From NCBI GenBank assembly GCA_030606845.1, contig JAUWFP010000065.1:1-9466 (forward strand): 9,466 nt of DNA, given 5' to 3'. Shown in pieces: positions 1-6,380 of the stretch. The first letter of the stretch is position 1. Each line of letters starts with the position of its first letter. Below the pieces are notes generated by a model that had not been told where the DNA came from, did not search any database, and saw only the letters and a list, made by a program, of their open reading frames with translations. Position numbers and translations under genes: made by a program. This DNA is from Anaerolineales bacterium. GTDB taxonomy: Bacteria > Chloroflexota > Anaerolineae > Anaerolineales > E44-bin32.

Positions 1-84
1 AGACTTACCGTTTTTGATGTATTCTATATTAATGGTGAAACCAACCCGCTTAGATTTGCATTGGGACGTGGCTTAAGCGGATAA
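1..84 (+). CDS. Possible C-terminal tail of a gene entering from the left
   Basis: Reading frame 1 is open from the first base to a TAA at 82-84 and encodes 27 residues ending in LGRGLSG. No start is visible, so if real it is the end of a gene that lies mostly outside the window. A stretch this short can stay open by chance, and no family is recognisable. The 106 bases from here to the next gene hold no other feature that I can support. Confidence 0.3.
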   Translation, partial: RLTVFDVFYINGETNPLRFALGRGLSG

Positions 85-190
85 ACGCTTGATGTATAAA
101 ATCAACCCAAGCCCCTCGTCATCCTTCAATATTCGTGCTGGTTTACTGCATTGGTAGAAACCTTCGCCGCAGTTCTCATCGGAGATATGT

Positions 191-975
191 ATGCAGCGCG
201 TTCGATTGATCCATTGGAAGGAATCGGAAGCCGAGGAAAAAGTTGAAATCCTAAAGAAGGCAGGGTACAAGGTGGAAACCTCGCTTCTTGATCCTGATAG
301 TTTGCGTCAAATGAGGCAGGATCCACCCGCTGCATTTGTGATCGATCTTGATCGTCTGCCATCGCAGGGAAGAGATTTCGCTCTGGGAATTCGCATACAA
401 AAAACGACCAGAAATGTACCGCTTGTGTTTGTCGGAGGGGAGTTAGAAAAGGTCAAAGGCATCAAGGAATTGTTGCCCGATGCTGTTTACACCCAGTGGG
501 GTCAGATTGATGACCCGCTCCGAACAGCGATCGATTCTCCTCCCACCGATCCGGTTGTCCCGACTTCGGTTATGGCGGGTTACTCTGGGACACCGTTGCC
601 GAAGAAACTTGGCATCAAAGAAAACACGGTTGTCGCTCTGGTTAATGCCCCAAAAGGACTCAAAGAGACCCTGGGTGAACTGCCGGAGGGCGCGGTCTTA
701 AGGACAGGATTGCAGTCCATTGGCGACCTAACACTTTGGTTCGTTCGCGAGCGGAACTTGAGGAAGGCATGCGTAAGATGTTTGATTTTGGTGATTCGGC
801 CGGGTTGTGGATCATCTGGCCGAAGAAGTCCTCTGGCGTGGAAAGCGATCTCACCCAGAACATCGTGCGGAAGATTGGCCTTGCCTCTGGTCTGGTGGAT
901 TTCAAGATCAGTGCTATTGATCAAACCTGGTCTGGTTTGCGGTTCACGAAAAGGAAGACGGCTCAGAAGAAATGA
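191..975 (+). pseudogene. Receiver-like plus DUF3052 protein, broken by a frameshift
   Basis: Start at ATG 191, with GGAGA at 181-185 as ribosome binding site. Residues 1 to about 115 look like a CheY-type receiver fold: alternating strands and helices, with Asp52 in the strand VIDLD at the usual phospho-acceptor place and a strand NVPLVFVGG further on. From residue 129 (AGYSGTPLPKKLGI) the protein matches my recollection of DUF3052, a domain of unknown function. The first frame carries the domain to about residue 185 (LTLWFV) and then becomes nonsense, running to 991. The rest of the domain, with WIIWPKKSSGV, NIVRKIGLASGLVD and the end TWSGLRFTKRK, continues in another frame from about 742 to the TGA at 973-975. 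Joining them gives a protein of about 262 residues. The break lies at two copies of TTCG (740-747); adding a third copy restores WFVRSRAEL exactly. A real mutation and a sequencing error are both possible. Role unknown; the receiver call is from pattern only. Confidence 0.75.
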
Positions 976-1001
976 TTGTGGTCTTTCATAGGGAGGGGGC
1001 T

Positions 1002-1100
1002 ATGGCAAATGTGAATGAAAGCCCGAGTATCTGGCCTTCACTCATGCGACGTATTGCTCGCATCTGGAGCATCCTTTGTTTTGCTTTCCAGGCTGGATGA
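1002..1100 (+). CDS. Tiny 32-residue ORF with strong ribosome binding site, possible gene remnant
   Basis: ATG 1002 follows a strong Shine-Dalgarno stretch (GGGAGGGGG, 991-999), although the spacing is short. The peptide begins MANVNESPSIWPSLMRRIARIW and continues into a short hydrophobic run (SILCFAF) before the TGA at 1098-1100. The RRIARIWS motif ahead of a hydrophobic segment resembles the start of small membrane proteins common in Anaerolineae, so this may be the N-terminal stub of such a protein. Its stop overlaps an in-frame ATG of the next gene in the arrangement ATGA (1097-1100), which would also suit a short leader coupled to that gene. I cannot tell these apart. Confidence 0.4.
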   Translation: MANVNESPSIWPSLMRRIARIWSILCFAFQAG

Positions 1101-1114
1101 AAGGAGATTTTTTA

Positions 1115-1558
1115 ATGAGGAATTTCAATTTCTGGCAACGTTGGCTGCTTGTTGTGAGTTGGATTATCGTCTTGTTCGGATTAGCTATGGCTCTTTTGAA
1201 TGCGACTCCTATCTTTGATTTGATGAACGATCGCGTCAATCCAGTTTTCTGGGGCGATGGATCAGTCCCACACGCAAGCGCCCTCTTCATGCAGTGGATC
1301 TATGGCGTCTTAGGTGCGACCGTCGCCGGTTGGGGCGTGTTCATGGTTTTCATCACCCGCTACCCGTTTTACCGGCAGGAGCGTTGGGCGCGTGATGCAA
1401 TGGTTGCGGGGTTGCTATTGTGGTATGTCGTGGACATGAGCATCACGCTCTATTTTAAAGTCGCGTTCAATGCAGCATTGAATACGACACTCTTCATCAT
1501 GGGAATGCTGCCAGTCGTGATGACGTGGAAAGCTTTTACGAAAGGGCAAGGGGACTAA
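1115..1558 (+). CDS. Small four-helix integral membrane protein of unknown function
   Basis: A 147-residue protein that I do not recognise. The start at 1115 is chosen because AAGGAG (1101-1106) lies 8 bases upstream; in-frame ATG codons at 1097 and 1076 have poorer sites. Four hydrophobic segments are visible at roughly residues 8-28, 58-80, 93-113 and 118-137. A loop of about 30 residues between the first two contains NPVFWGDGSVPHAS, and a basic loop (TRYPFYRQERWARD) lies between the second and third. The basic loop suggests that the second-to-third connection is cytoplasmic. No catalytic motif is evident. The gene sits between the broken DUF3052 gene and the small Cys protein, 62 bases before the latter, and may share their transcript. 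Confidence 0.75.
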   Translation: MRNFNFWQRWLLVVSWIIVLFGLAMALLNATPIFDLMNDRVNPVFWGDGSVPHASALFMQWIYGVLGATVAGWGVFMVFITRYPFYRQERWARDAMVAGLLLWYVVDMSITLYFKVAFNAALNTTLFIMGMLPVVMTWKAFTKGQGD

Positions 1559-1620
1559 AGCGCTTTTTCTTGATCTTACTTCGAAAACTCATTTCATCGG
1601 TTGATGGAGGACTAACTATT

Positions 1621-1785
1621 ATGACGGAGAATGGTAAAGAAATCCCGAAATGCGCGCAGTGCCCATTGAGGGAGAAGTCGGAGAAAAATCCCAATTCTCT
1701 GGTGAGCAAGATTTGGCGCTGGCATACAACCTGGTGCCCCGGATGGAAACAGTATCAGGAGTATCTAACCCAGCAAGGATCGTGA
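1621..1785 (+). CDS. 54-residue Cys/His protein with zinc-finger-like pattern, conserved hypothetical
   Basis: The start at ATG 1621 is supported by GGAGG at 1606-1610; a longer reading from 1525 lacks a good site and overlaps the gene before. The protein carries Cys11, Cys14, His35 and Cys39 (KCAQCPLR ... WRWHTTWCPGWKQY), so C-x2-C-x20-H-x3-C, a spacing suited to binding one metal ion, probably zinc. The segment from WRWH to GWKQY is rich in Trp. I recall similar small uncharacterised proteins with CxxCxxR and WCPGWK in other bacteria, but I cannot name a family. It has no signal peptide or membrane segment, so it is probably cytoplasmic. It lies 199 bases upstream of a zinc-type cation exporter, which fits metal handling only circumstantially. 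Confidence 0.65.
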   Translation: MTENGKEIPKCAQCPLREKSEKNPNSLVSKIWRWHTTWCPGWKQYQEYLTQQGS

Positions 1786-1934
1786 GCAATGATAACCAGA
1801 TTTTGTGATCGGGTTCCTGAAAAACATTCCAACCACAGAAAGAACTGCGCATAGCCATGATATTTATACTGACAGGCTTCGTATGTGAGCAGTAAACGTC
1901 ATGGATTATTGCTGAGTATCACAACCTCATTATT

Positions 1935-1955
1935 TTGGCGTAATTAGAGCGCCAA
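1935..1955. promoter_or_regulatory. Short inverted repeat ahead of the cation transporter
   Basis: TTGGCG (1935-1940) and CGCCAA (1950-1955) form a perfect six-base inverted repeat with a nine-base AT-rich spacer, about 30 bases before the transporter start. The size and place would suit an operator for a metal sensor, but six-base arms are common by chance. No clear -35/-10 pair was found beside it. The rest of 1786-1984 shows nothing else. Confidence 0.25.
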
Positions 1956-1984
1956 TCTTGCATCTCTACGGTAGAATCGGGAAC

Positions 1985-2875
1985 ATGGCTCATAATCACG
2001 TCCACCACAGAGGCACCGAAGCGAATCTGCGAACTGCTTTTTTCCTTAACCTTGCATTTACATTGCTTGAGATCGTCGGCGGGTTAATGACAAACAGTGT
2101 TGCCATCCTCTCGGACGCAGTTCATGATCTCGGAGACAGTCTTTCTCTCGGGCTGGCATGGTATTTGGATCGCGTTGCGCAACGTGATGGAGATCAGCAA
2201 TTCTCCTATGGTTATAGGCGTTTCTCCTTGCTAGGTGCTGTTATCAGCACAGTTGTAATGATTGTCGGGTCGATTTTCATCCTCAGTGAAGCAATCCCTC
2301 GTTTGTTGGCGCCTCAGCAAACCAACGCGCAGGGGATGATCCTTATCGCAATCTTGGGGGTAGTCGTCAACGGGCTTGCGGCGCTTCGACTGAGAGGGGA
2401 GAAATCGCTCAACGCCCGCGCCATCGCTTGGCATCTGATCGAGGATGTCCTGGGTTGGGTTGCCGTACTTGTTGTAAGTATCGTCCTGCTTTATACGGAT
2501 CTATATGTTCTCGACCCGCTTCTCTCCATCCTCATCACAATCTATATCCTCTACAATGTCTTGAAGAACCTGAAACAGACTTCGGCGCTGTTCCTTCAGG
2601 CTGTCCCGGATAATGTAGATGTAGCTTCAATTGATGAGCGATTAAGCGAGATGGAACATGTCTGTTCGACTCACCACACTCATGTTTGGTCTCTGGATGG
2701 CGAACACCATGTCCTAACGTCACATATCGTTGTGGACGAGGATGTCTCGAAAGAGCAAGTGCTTTGCCTCCGTAAGGAAATCCTTGAGCTTGTCCGCGAA
2801 CTCGCCTTCGCCCATTCCACAATCGAGATAGAATTCGGTGACGATGATTGCGGGGTCATGGATAGTGGGATGTGA
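1985..2875 (+). CDS. Cation diffusion facilitator, probable zinc exporter (CzcD/ZnT type)
   Basis: A 296-residue inner-membrane transporter of the CDF family, which exports divalent metal, typically zinc, in exchange for protons. The ATG at 1985 is preferred over TTG 1958 because family members usually begin with a short His-rich tail, here MAHNHVHHRG. Six membrane helices are visible up to about residue 195. The metal site is intact: His47 and Asp51 in the second helix (SDAVHDLGDSL) and His150 and Asp154 in the fifth (HLIED). An H/D pair in each helix is the pattern usual for zinc-type members. The FSYGYRRFSLLGA motif opens the third helix. From about residue 200 follows the cytoplasmic ferredoxin-like domain, with THHTHVWSLDGEHHVLTSHI. 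The length is normal. The small lipoprotein gene follows after six bases and is probably cotranscribed. The ribosome binding site is weak. Confidence 0.93.
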   Translation: MAHNHVHHRGTEANLRTAFFLNLAFTLLEIVGGLMTNSVAILSDAVHDLGDSLSLGLAWYLDRVAQRDGDQQFSYGYRRFSLLGAVISTVVMIVGSIFILSEAIPRLLAPQQTNAQGMILIAILGVVVNGLAALRLRGEKSLNARAIAWHLIEDVLGWVAVLVVSIVLLYTDLYVLDPLLSILITIYILYNVLKNLKQTSALFLQAVPDNVDVASIDERLSEMEHVCSTHHTHVWSLDGEHHVLTSHIVVDEDVSKEQVLCLRKEILELVRELAFAHSTIEIEFGDDDCGVMDSGM

Positions 2876-2881
2876 ATAGGA

Positions 2882-3268
2882 ATGTTTAAACGGACTTTTT
2901 TCATCTCGCTTTTTATCCTTCTTTTCGCTTGCCAGGTCGCGCCGGCTCCCGAGGGAATATTGAAGGGGCATGTTTCAATCGGTCCTATTCAGCCTGCTAT
3001 TCGAGAGGGTGTGCCGGAACCCACGCCGAACCCTGAGATGTACGCCGCCAGGAAAATCGTGATCTTCGATCAAAGAGGGCGCAAGGAAATTGCACACGCC
3101 TCGATTAACGCTGCCGGGAATTATGAGATCGCATTGCCAGCGGGTACTTATGTAGTCGATATCAACCATTCTGGCATCGATTTTGCAAAAGGCTTGCCGG
3201 CGCAGGTTGAAATTAGAGCTAATGAAATTACGCATTTAGATATCGCCATTGACACTGGAATCCGCTGA
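2882..3268 (+). CDS. Small lipoprotein with a carboxypeptidase-regulatory-like beta domain
   Basis: A 128-residue protein exported by a lipoprotein signal: MFKR, a hydrophobic core, and the lipobox LFAC with Cys17 as the probable lipidated residue. After a short linker, residues 25 to 126 contain GILKGHVSIGP, AARKIVIFDQRGR, AAGNYEIALPAGTYVVDI and a closing strand THLDIAIDTGI. The 'G.Y.i.LPaGtYvv.i' pattern is typical of carboxypeptidase-regulatory-like (transthyretin-type) beta sandwiches, which are often binding or structural modules on the cell surface. The gene starts six bases after the transporter stop, so cotranscription is likely; no strong Shine-Dalgarno is seen. A role linked to the exporter is conceivable but nothing in the protein shows metal binding. 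Confidence 0.75.
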   Translation: MFKRTFFISLFILLFACQVAPAPEGILKGHVSIGPIQPAIREGVPEPTPNPEMYAARKIVIFDQRGRKEIAHASINAAGNYEIALPAGTYVVDINHSGIDFAKGLPAQVEIRANEITHLDIAIDTGIR

Positions 3269-3319
3269 ACTCGCAGTCACCGAATCGTCCTGTTGTAAGC
3301 GAAGTTTTGAGGGTGAAGG

Positions 3320-3829
3320 ATGGATGCCCCTAAGGATAAGCAAGATCTTATCCAAAGAATCCGCGTTGAGCGTGAGAGGCTTGGGACTCTTTTGGGCAAT
3401 CTCTCCGAGAACGAGATGCTGATTCCCCTAGGTGAGGATGGTTGGTCTGCAAAAGATCATGTTATCCACATCGTCATCTGGGAAAAGCGGTTGGTCGAGT
3501 GGTTGCATGTCGTAGAAAGAGGGGAAGTGCCGCAGCAACTTCCCCCGGGGATGACATGGGATGATCTCAATCGCTGGAATGAGCAAACCTTCGAAGAGAA
3601 CCGCGAGCGAGAACTGACAGACGTGCTGACTGACTTCAACCATTTAGCAGATGAAGTCGTGCAGGTAGTAGAAGCGACCCCGGAAGATTTGCTAATGGGA
3701 GTGGACTCTCTGGATTGGCGTTCAGGGTCACCGCTTTGGGAGATGGTGGCGGCGAATACATTCTGGCACTACCCTGAGCATCGGGAGGCTATCGAGCATT
3801 GGCAAGAAGGAAGGACGTCTGGCAGGTAA
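3320..3829 (+). CDS. ClbS/DfsB-like (DinB-superfamily) four-helix bundle protein
   Basis: A 169-residue soluble protein of the ClbS/DfsB (DUF1706) or broader DinB superfamily. It opens with DKQDLIQRIRVERERL and then GWSAKDHVIHIVIWE, the family signature in which Trp and the conserved His line the bundle. His47 or His50 early on, with His150 and His154 in TFWHYPEHREAIEHW near the end, give the usual three-His metal site. The length is typical for ClbS. Characterised ClbS protects E. coli from its own genotoxin colibactin as a cyclopropane hydrolase; other members have unknown or thiol-transfer roles, so no substrate should be assumed. ATG 3320 follows a purine-rich stretch (GAGGGTGAAGG, 3309-3319). 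It lies 51 bases after the lipoprotein gene. Confidence 0.82.
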   Translation: MDAPKDKQDLIQRIRVERERLGTLLGNLSENEMLIPLGEDGWSAKDHVIHIVIWEKRLVEWLHVVERGEVPQQLPPGMTWDDLNRWNEQTFEENRERELTDVLTDFNHLADEVVQVVEATPEDLLMGVDSLDWRSGSPLWEMVAANTFWHYPEHREAIEHWQEGRTSGR

Positions 3830-3854
3830 TGGTTCCATAGATGCATGGAAGGAG

Positions 3855-3932
3855 GGGCAGGACTACCTCGTGTATCCGTTTCTTCCAGGCTCCGATAGCT
3901 GTGTTGCGCTGGCTTCCTGCCTAAACGGATAC
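3855..3932 (+). other. Interleaved inverted repeats, possible RNA pseudoknot
   Basis: Two inverted repeats cross each other in the gene-free stretch after the ClbS-like gene. GGCAGGA (3856-3862) matches TCCTGCC (3915-3921), with one extra G-T pair outside. GTATCCGTTT (3872-3881) matches AAACGGATAC (3923-3932). The order A, B, A', B' is that of an H-type pseudoknot, with only one base between A' and B'. It could be a structured leader or 3' end, or chance. No T-run follows, so it is not a standard terminator. Confidence 0.3.
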
Positions 3933-3950
3933 CGCGCTTATAGTGAAAAC

Positions 3951-3991
3951 AACGATCGTTAATTTGATGAATCGCCCCTGAATGTTAGAAT
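3951..3991 (+). promoter_or_regulatory. Candidate promoter with adjacent palindrome upstream of the dodecin gene
   Basis: TTGATG (3964-3969) and TAGAAT (3986-3991), 16 bases apart, match the sigma-70-type -35 and -10 boxes in four and five of six positions. The perfect ten-base palindrome AACGATCGTT (3951-3960) lies just upstream of the -35 box and could be an activator or repressor site. Transcription would begin near 3998, leaving a leader of about 64 bases before the dodecin start. Confidence 0.38.
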
Positions 3992-4061
3992 AATACCGCT
4001 TGAGTGAATTGCCATTTGATGCCTGATATTCTAGACTGATTGAAACTGAAGGGAGAATGCC

Positions 4062-4277
4062 ATGAGCGATAGTGTTTATAAAGTTATTGAGCTTGTAGGG
4101 ACGAGCGAAGAATCCTGGGAGAAGGCAGCGGCAGCGGCAGTGGAGAGAGCCGGTGAATCTTTACGGGATTTGCGGATCGCGGAAGTCGCCGATCTCGATA
4201 TGCAAATTGAAAATGGTAAAGTCGTCACGTACCGAGCGAAGATCAAGGTCTCCTTTAAGTTCTCGGACAAAGACTAG
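4062..4277 (+). CDS. Dodecin, calcium-dodecin-like type
   Basis: A 71-residue dodecin, a small beta-alpha-beta-beta protein that assembles into a hollow dodecamer in the cytoplasm. VYKVIELVGTSEESWEKAA and the final strand VVTYRAKIKVSFKF are clear family signatures, and the length is typical. Flavin-binding dodecins have a Trp in the motif LRxLRWFEV that stacks on the isoalloxazine, and a Gln in the last strand. Here these positions are Ile39 (LRDLRIAEV) and Arg58. From memory, the sequence agrees better with Mycobacterium tuberculosis Rv0379 (named SecE2, later described as a calcium dodecin), which has IRVARV and YRIKLEVSFK in the same places. Flavin storage is therefore doubtful. ATG 4062 follows AAGGGAG a few bases upstream. 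It stands alone, with its own candidate promoter and more than 200 bases before the next gene. Confidence 0.92.
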   Translation: MSDSVYKVIELVGTSEESWEKAAAAAVERAGESLRDLRIAEVADLDMQIENGKVVTYRAKIKVSFKFSDKD

Positions 4278-4391
4278 CCGCGTTTAATCAAGGAAATAAG
4301 TGGGAAGTTTATTTGCCCTCTTTATAGCAAGTTGCGCATAGTCAATCATTCACGCCTGGATAAGGCATAGGATTTGTATTCCCATACCACA

Positions 4392-4411
4392 AACCGATAG
4401 TGTTATCGGTT
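4392..4411. other. Hairpin between the dodecin and peptidase genes
   Basis: AACCGATA (4392-4399) and TATCGGTT (4404-4411) are perfect inverted arms around GTGT. The bases after it (CATTAGTTTT) are only partly T-rich, so this could be a weak terminator for the dodecin transcript or an operator for the peptidase gene 72 bases on. A second small palindrome, ATCTCA-ATC-TGAGAT, lies at 4433-4447. Confidence 0.35.
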
Positions 4412-4483
4412 CATTAGTTTTGCGGAGACAGCATCTCAATCTGAGATTGGCTGCACTACCTAAACTTTAATAAGGAGAAGTAA

Positions 4484-6316
4484 ATGTCGTCGGAGAAAGA
4501 CCTCGGAACGCTACCGCAATGGGAATTGAGCAACATCTACCCGAGCCTCGAATCAAACGAGTTGGATGGTGCCGTCGAAGACCTGAGTACGCGTATCAAG
4601 AAGCTCGATCAATTCCTGAAAAAGGAAAATATCTCCCGTGAAGGGGAAATCCCTTCATCGGTTGAACGAACTGCAGTGCTTGTCTCAGAATATCTTCAGA
4701 TGACGAATGATATTCTCGCTTTGGCTGGAACTATAGGAGCGTTTTTGTACGGATATATTTCAACGGATTCTTTCAACACGCTGGCGAAACGTAAAGAATC
4801 AGAACTGGAGAGGATCACTGTTCAAATACAAAACCAGGAAGTCCTGTTTAAAGGCTGGCTTGGTGAAGTGGTTAAACAAGGGACCGGACTCGGCGATCTC
4901 ATTGCCGCCAACCCAGCTGTGCAGGACCACGAATTCTTCCTCCAGGAAACAATAGAACAAAGTAAATATCTCATGTCAGATGAAGAAGAAGCGCTGGCTT
5001 CGGAGCTTTCATTGAGCGGCGCGAGCGCCTGGCAGAAGCTGCAAGGGACGGTTACTTCGCAGATCAGTGTGCCGTTTGAACACGAAGGGGTTGTCGAAGA
5101 TGTTCCCATTGCCGCGCTGCAGAACATCCGTAAGTATGATCCTGATGAGCAAACACGGCGAAGAGCCTTCGAGGCTGAGATCAAAGCCTGGGAGAGCATG
5201 CGTGAACCCTTGGCAGCCTGTATGAATGGTGTAAAAGGCACGGTGCTCGCGCTCAACCAACGGCGCGGGAGAGAAGATGCGCTCCATGAGGTGTTGGGAC
5301 AAACAAGGATCGACCGAGAGACTTTACAGGCGATGCTGGGCGTGATGAAGGAATCCTTCCCAACTTTCCGCCGTTACTTTAAAGCGAAAGCGAAACGGAT
5401 GGGAAAAGATGCACTTGCGTGGTGGGACGTGTTTGCCCCGGTAGGGGGATCTGAGCAAAGCTTTACTTTCGAGGAAGCACAAAGCTTTATCGTTAACAAT
5501 TTCAGCAGCTTCAGCCCGCGGATGGCAGAATTCACGCAGAAGGCTTTTGACCAGCGTTGGATTGATGCTGAACCTCGAAAAGGAAAACGAGGGGGCGCCT
5601 TCTGCATGGATATCCCGCTTAATGAAGAATCCCGCATCCTGGCAAATTTTGATGGCTCTTTGGACCAACTTTCTACGCTTGCGCACGAACTCGGACATGC
5701 ATTCCACAACGAATGCCAGTGGGGTCTAACGGAACTACAACGTATCCTCCCAATGACCCTCGCAGAAACTGCATCGATCTTCAATGAGACGCTTATTAGC
5801 GAGTCGGCATTAGCGCAGGCTCAAAGCAAGGAAGAAGAGCTCTCAATCCTAGAGACCTCTCTCGTCGGGGCTGCAGGGGTAATCGTCGATATCTACTCCC
5901 GTTACCTTTTTGAGTTCGAGGTCTTTGAGAAACGCGCAGATGCCGAACTTTCTGCGGACGATTTTTGTGAGATTATGCTCCGCTGCCAGGCGGAAACGTA
6001 CGCCGATGGGCTTGATGAGCGATATCGACATCCGTACATGTGGGCTTGGAAACCGCATTACTACAGCCCCTCACTATCGTTCTATAACTTCCCCTATGCA
6101 TTTGGACAGCTCTTCGGATTGGGTTTGTACGCCCTTTACCAGGAACGGGGGGAGGATTTCATCCCTGATTATGAGAGTCTCCTTCGTAATACAGGCATGG
6201 GAAACGCCGCAGATCTCGCAGAGCGATTCGACATTGATCTGCGCAGCCCGGAATTCTGGAAGAGCAGCATGGAAGTCATCGAGGCGAGGGTGGAGCGTTA
6301 TCTTGAGTTGAAGTGA
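4484..6316 (+). CDS. pepF: M3 family oligoendopeptidase (PepF type)
   Basis: A 610-residue cytoplasmic zinc metallopeptidase that cleaves short peptides, thought to act in peptide turnover. It has the full family layout: an N-terminal helical region beginning LPQWELSNIYPSLESNELD, the middle domain with KRMGKDALAWWDVFAPVG, and the catalytic domain. The zinc site is HELGH at residues 401-405 (His401, His405, catalytic Glu402) with Glu428 in the following LAETASIFNE as third ligand. Further on, KPHYYSPSLSFYNFPYAFGQLFGLGLYALY-like segments (near residues 520-550) supply the Tyr and His residues that bind substrate in M3 enzymes. The length matches the roughly 600-residue PepF clade, and there is no signal peptide. 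ATG 4484 is fixed by AAGGAG a few bases upstream (within 4471-4478). RNase PH follows after 64 bases on the same strand; cotranscription is possible and no terminator is evident between them. Confidence 0.95.
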   Translation: MSSEKDLGTLPQWELSNIYPSLESNELDGAVEDLSTRIKKLDQFLKKENISREGEIPSSVERTAVLVSEYLQMTNDILALAGTIGAFLYGYISTDSFNTLAKRKESELERITVQIQNQEVLFKGWLGEVVKQGTGLGDLIAANPAVQDHEFFLQETIEQSKYLMSDEEEALASELSLSGASAWQKLQGTVTSQISVPFEHEGVVEDVPIAALQNIRKYDPDEQTRRRAFEAEIKAWESMREPLAACMNGVKGTVLALNQRRGREDALHEVLGQTRIDRETLQAMLGVMKESFPTFRRYFKAKAKRMGKDALAWWDVFAPVGGSEQSFTFEEAQSFIVNNFSSFSPRMAEFTQKAFDQRWIDAEPRKGKRGGAFCMDIPLNEESRILANFDGSLDQLSTLAHELGHAFHNECQWGLTELQRILPMTLAETASIFNETLISESALAQAQSKEEELSILETSLVGAAGVIVDIYSRYLFEFEVFEKRADAELSADDFCEIMLRCQAETYADGLDERYRHPYMWAWKPHYYSPSLSFYNFPYAFGQLFGLGLYALYQERGEDFIPDYESLLRNTGMGNAADLAERFDIDLRSPEFWKSSMEVIEARVERYLELK

Positions 6317-6380
6317 TGAGCCCTTTTCACTTTAAGTATCAACACTCAATAATGCTTAGGTTTTTCTTGGAGAAACGTAG

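Noticed and set aside
736..760. Programmed -1 frameshift in the DUF3052 gene
   Set aside because: No slippery heptamer and no evident downstream stimulatory structure; loss of a TTCG unit explains the frame change more simply.
1958..1984. TTG start at 1958 for the cation transporter
   Set aside because: The nine extra residues are unlike family N-termini, and the ATG at 1985 opens the typical His-rich tail.
4822..5784. Minus-strand ORFs of 97-144 codons inside the peptidase gene
   Set aside because: They lie wholly within a clearly conserved plus-strand gene, overlap one another, and their products are Ser/Cys/Arg-rich without recognisable motifs.
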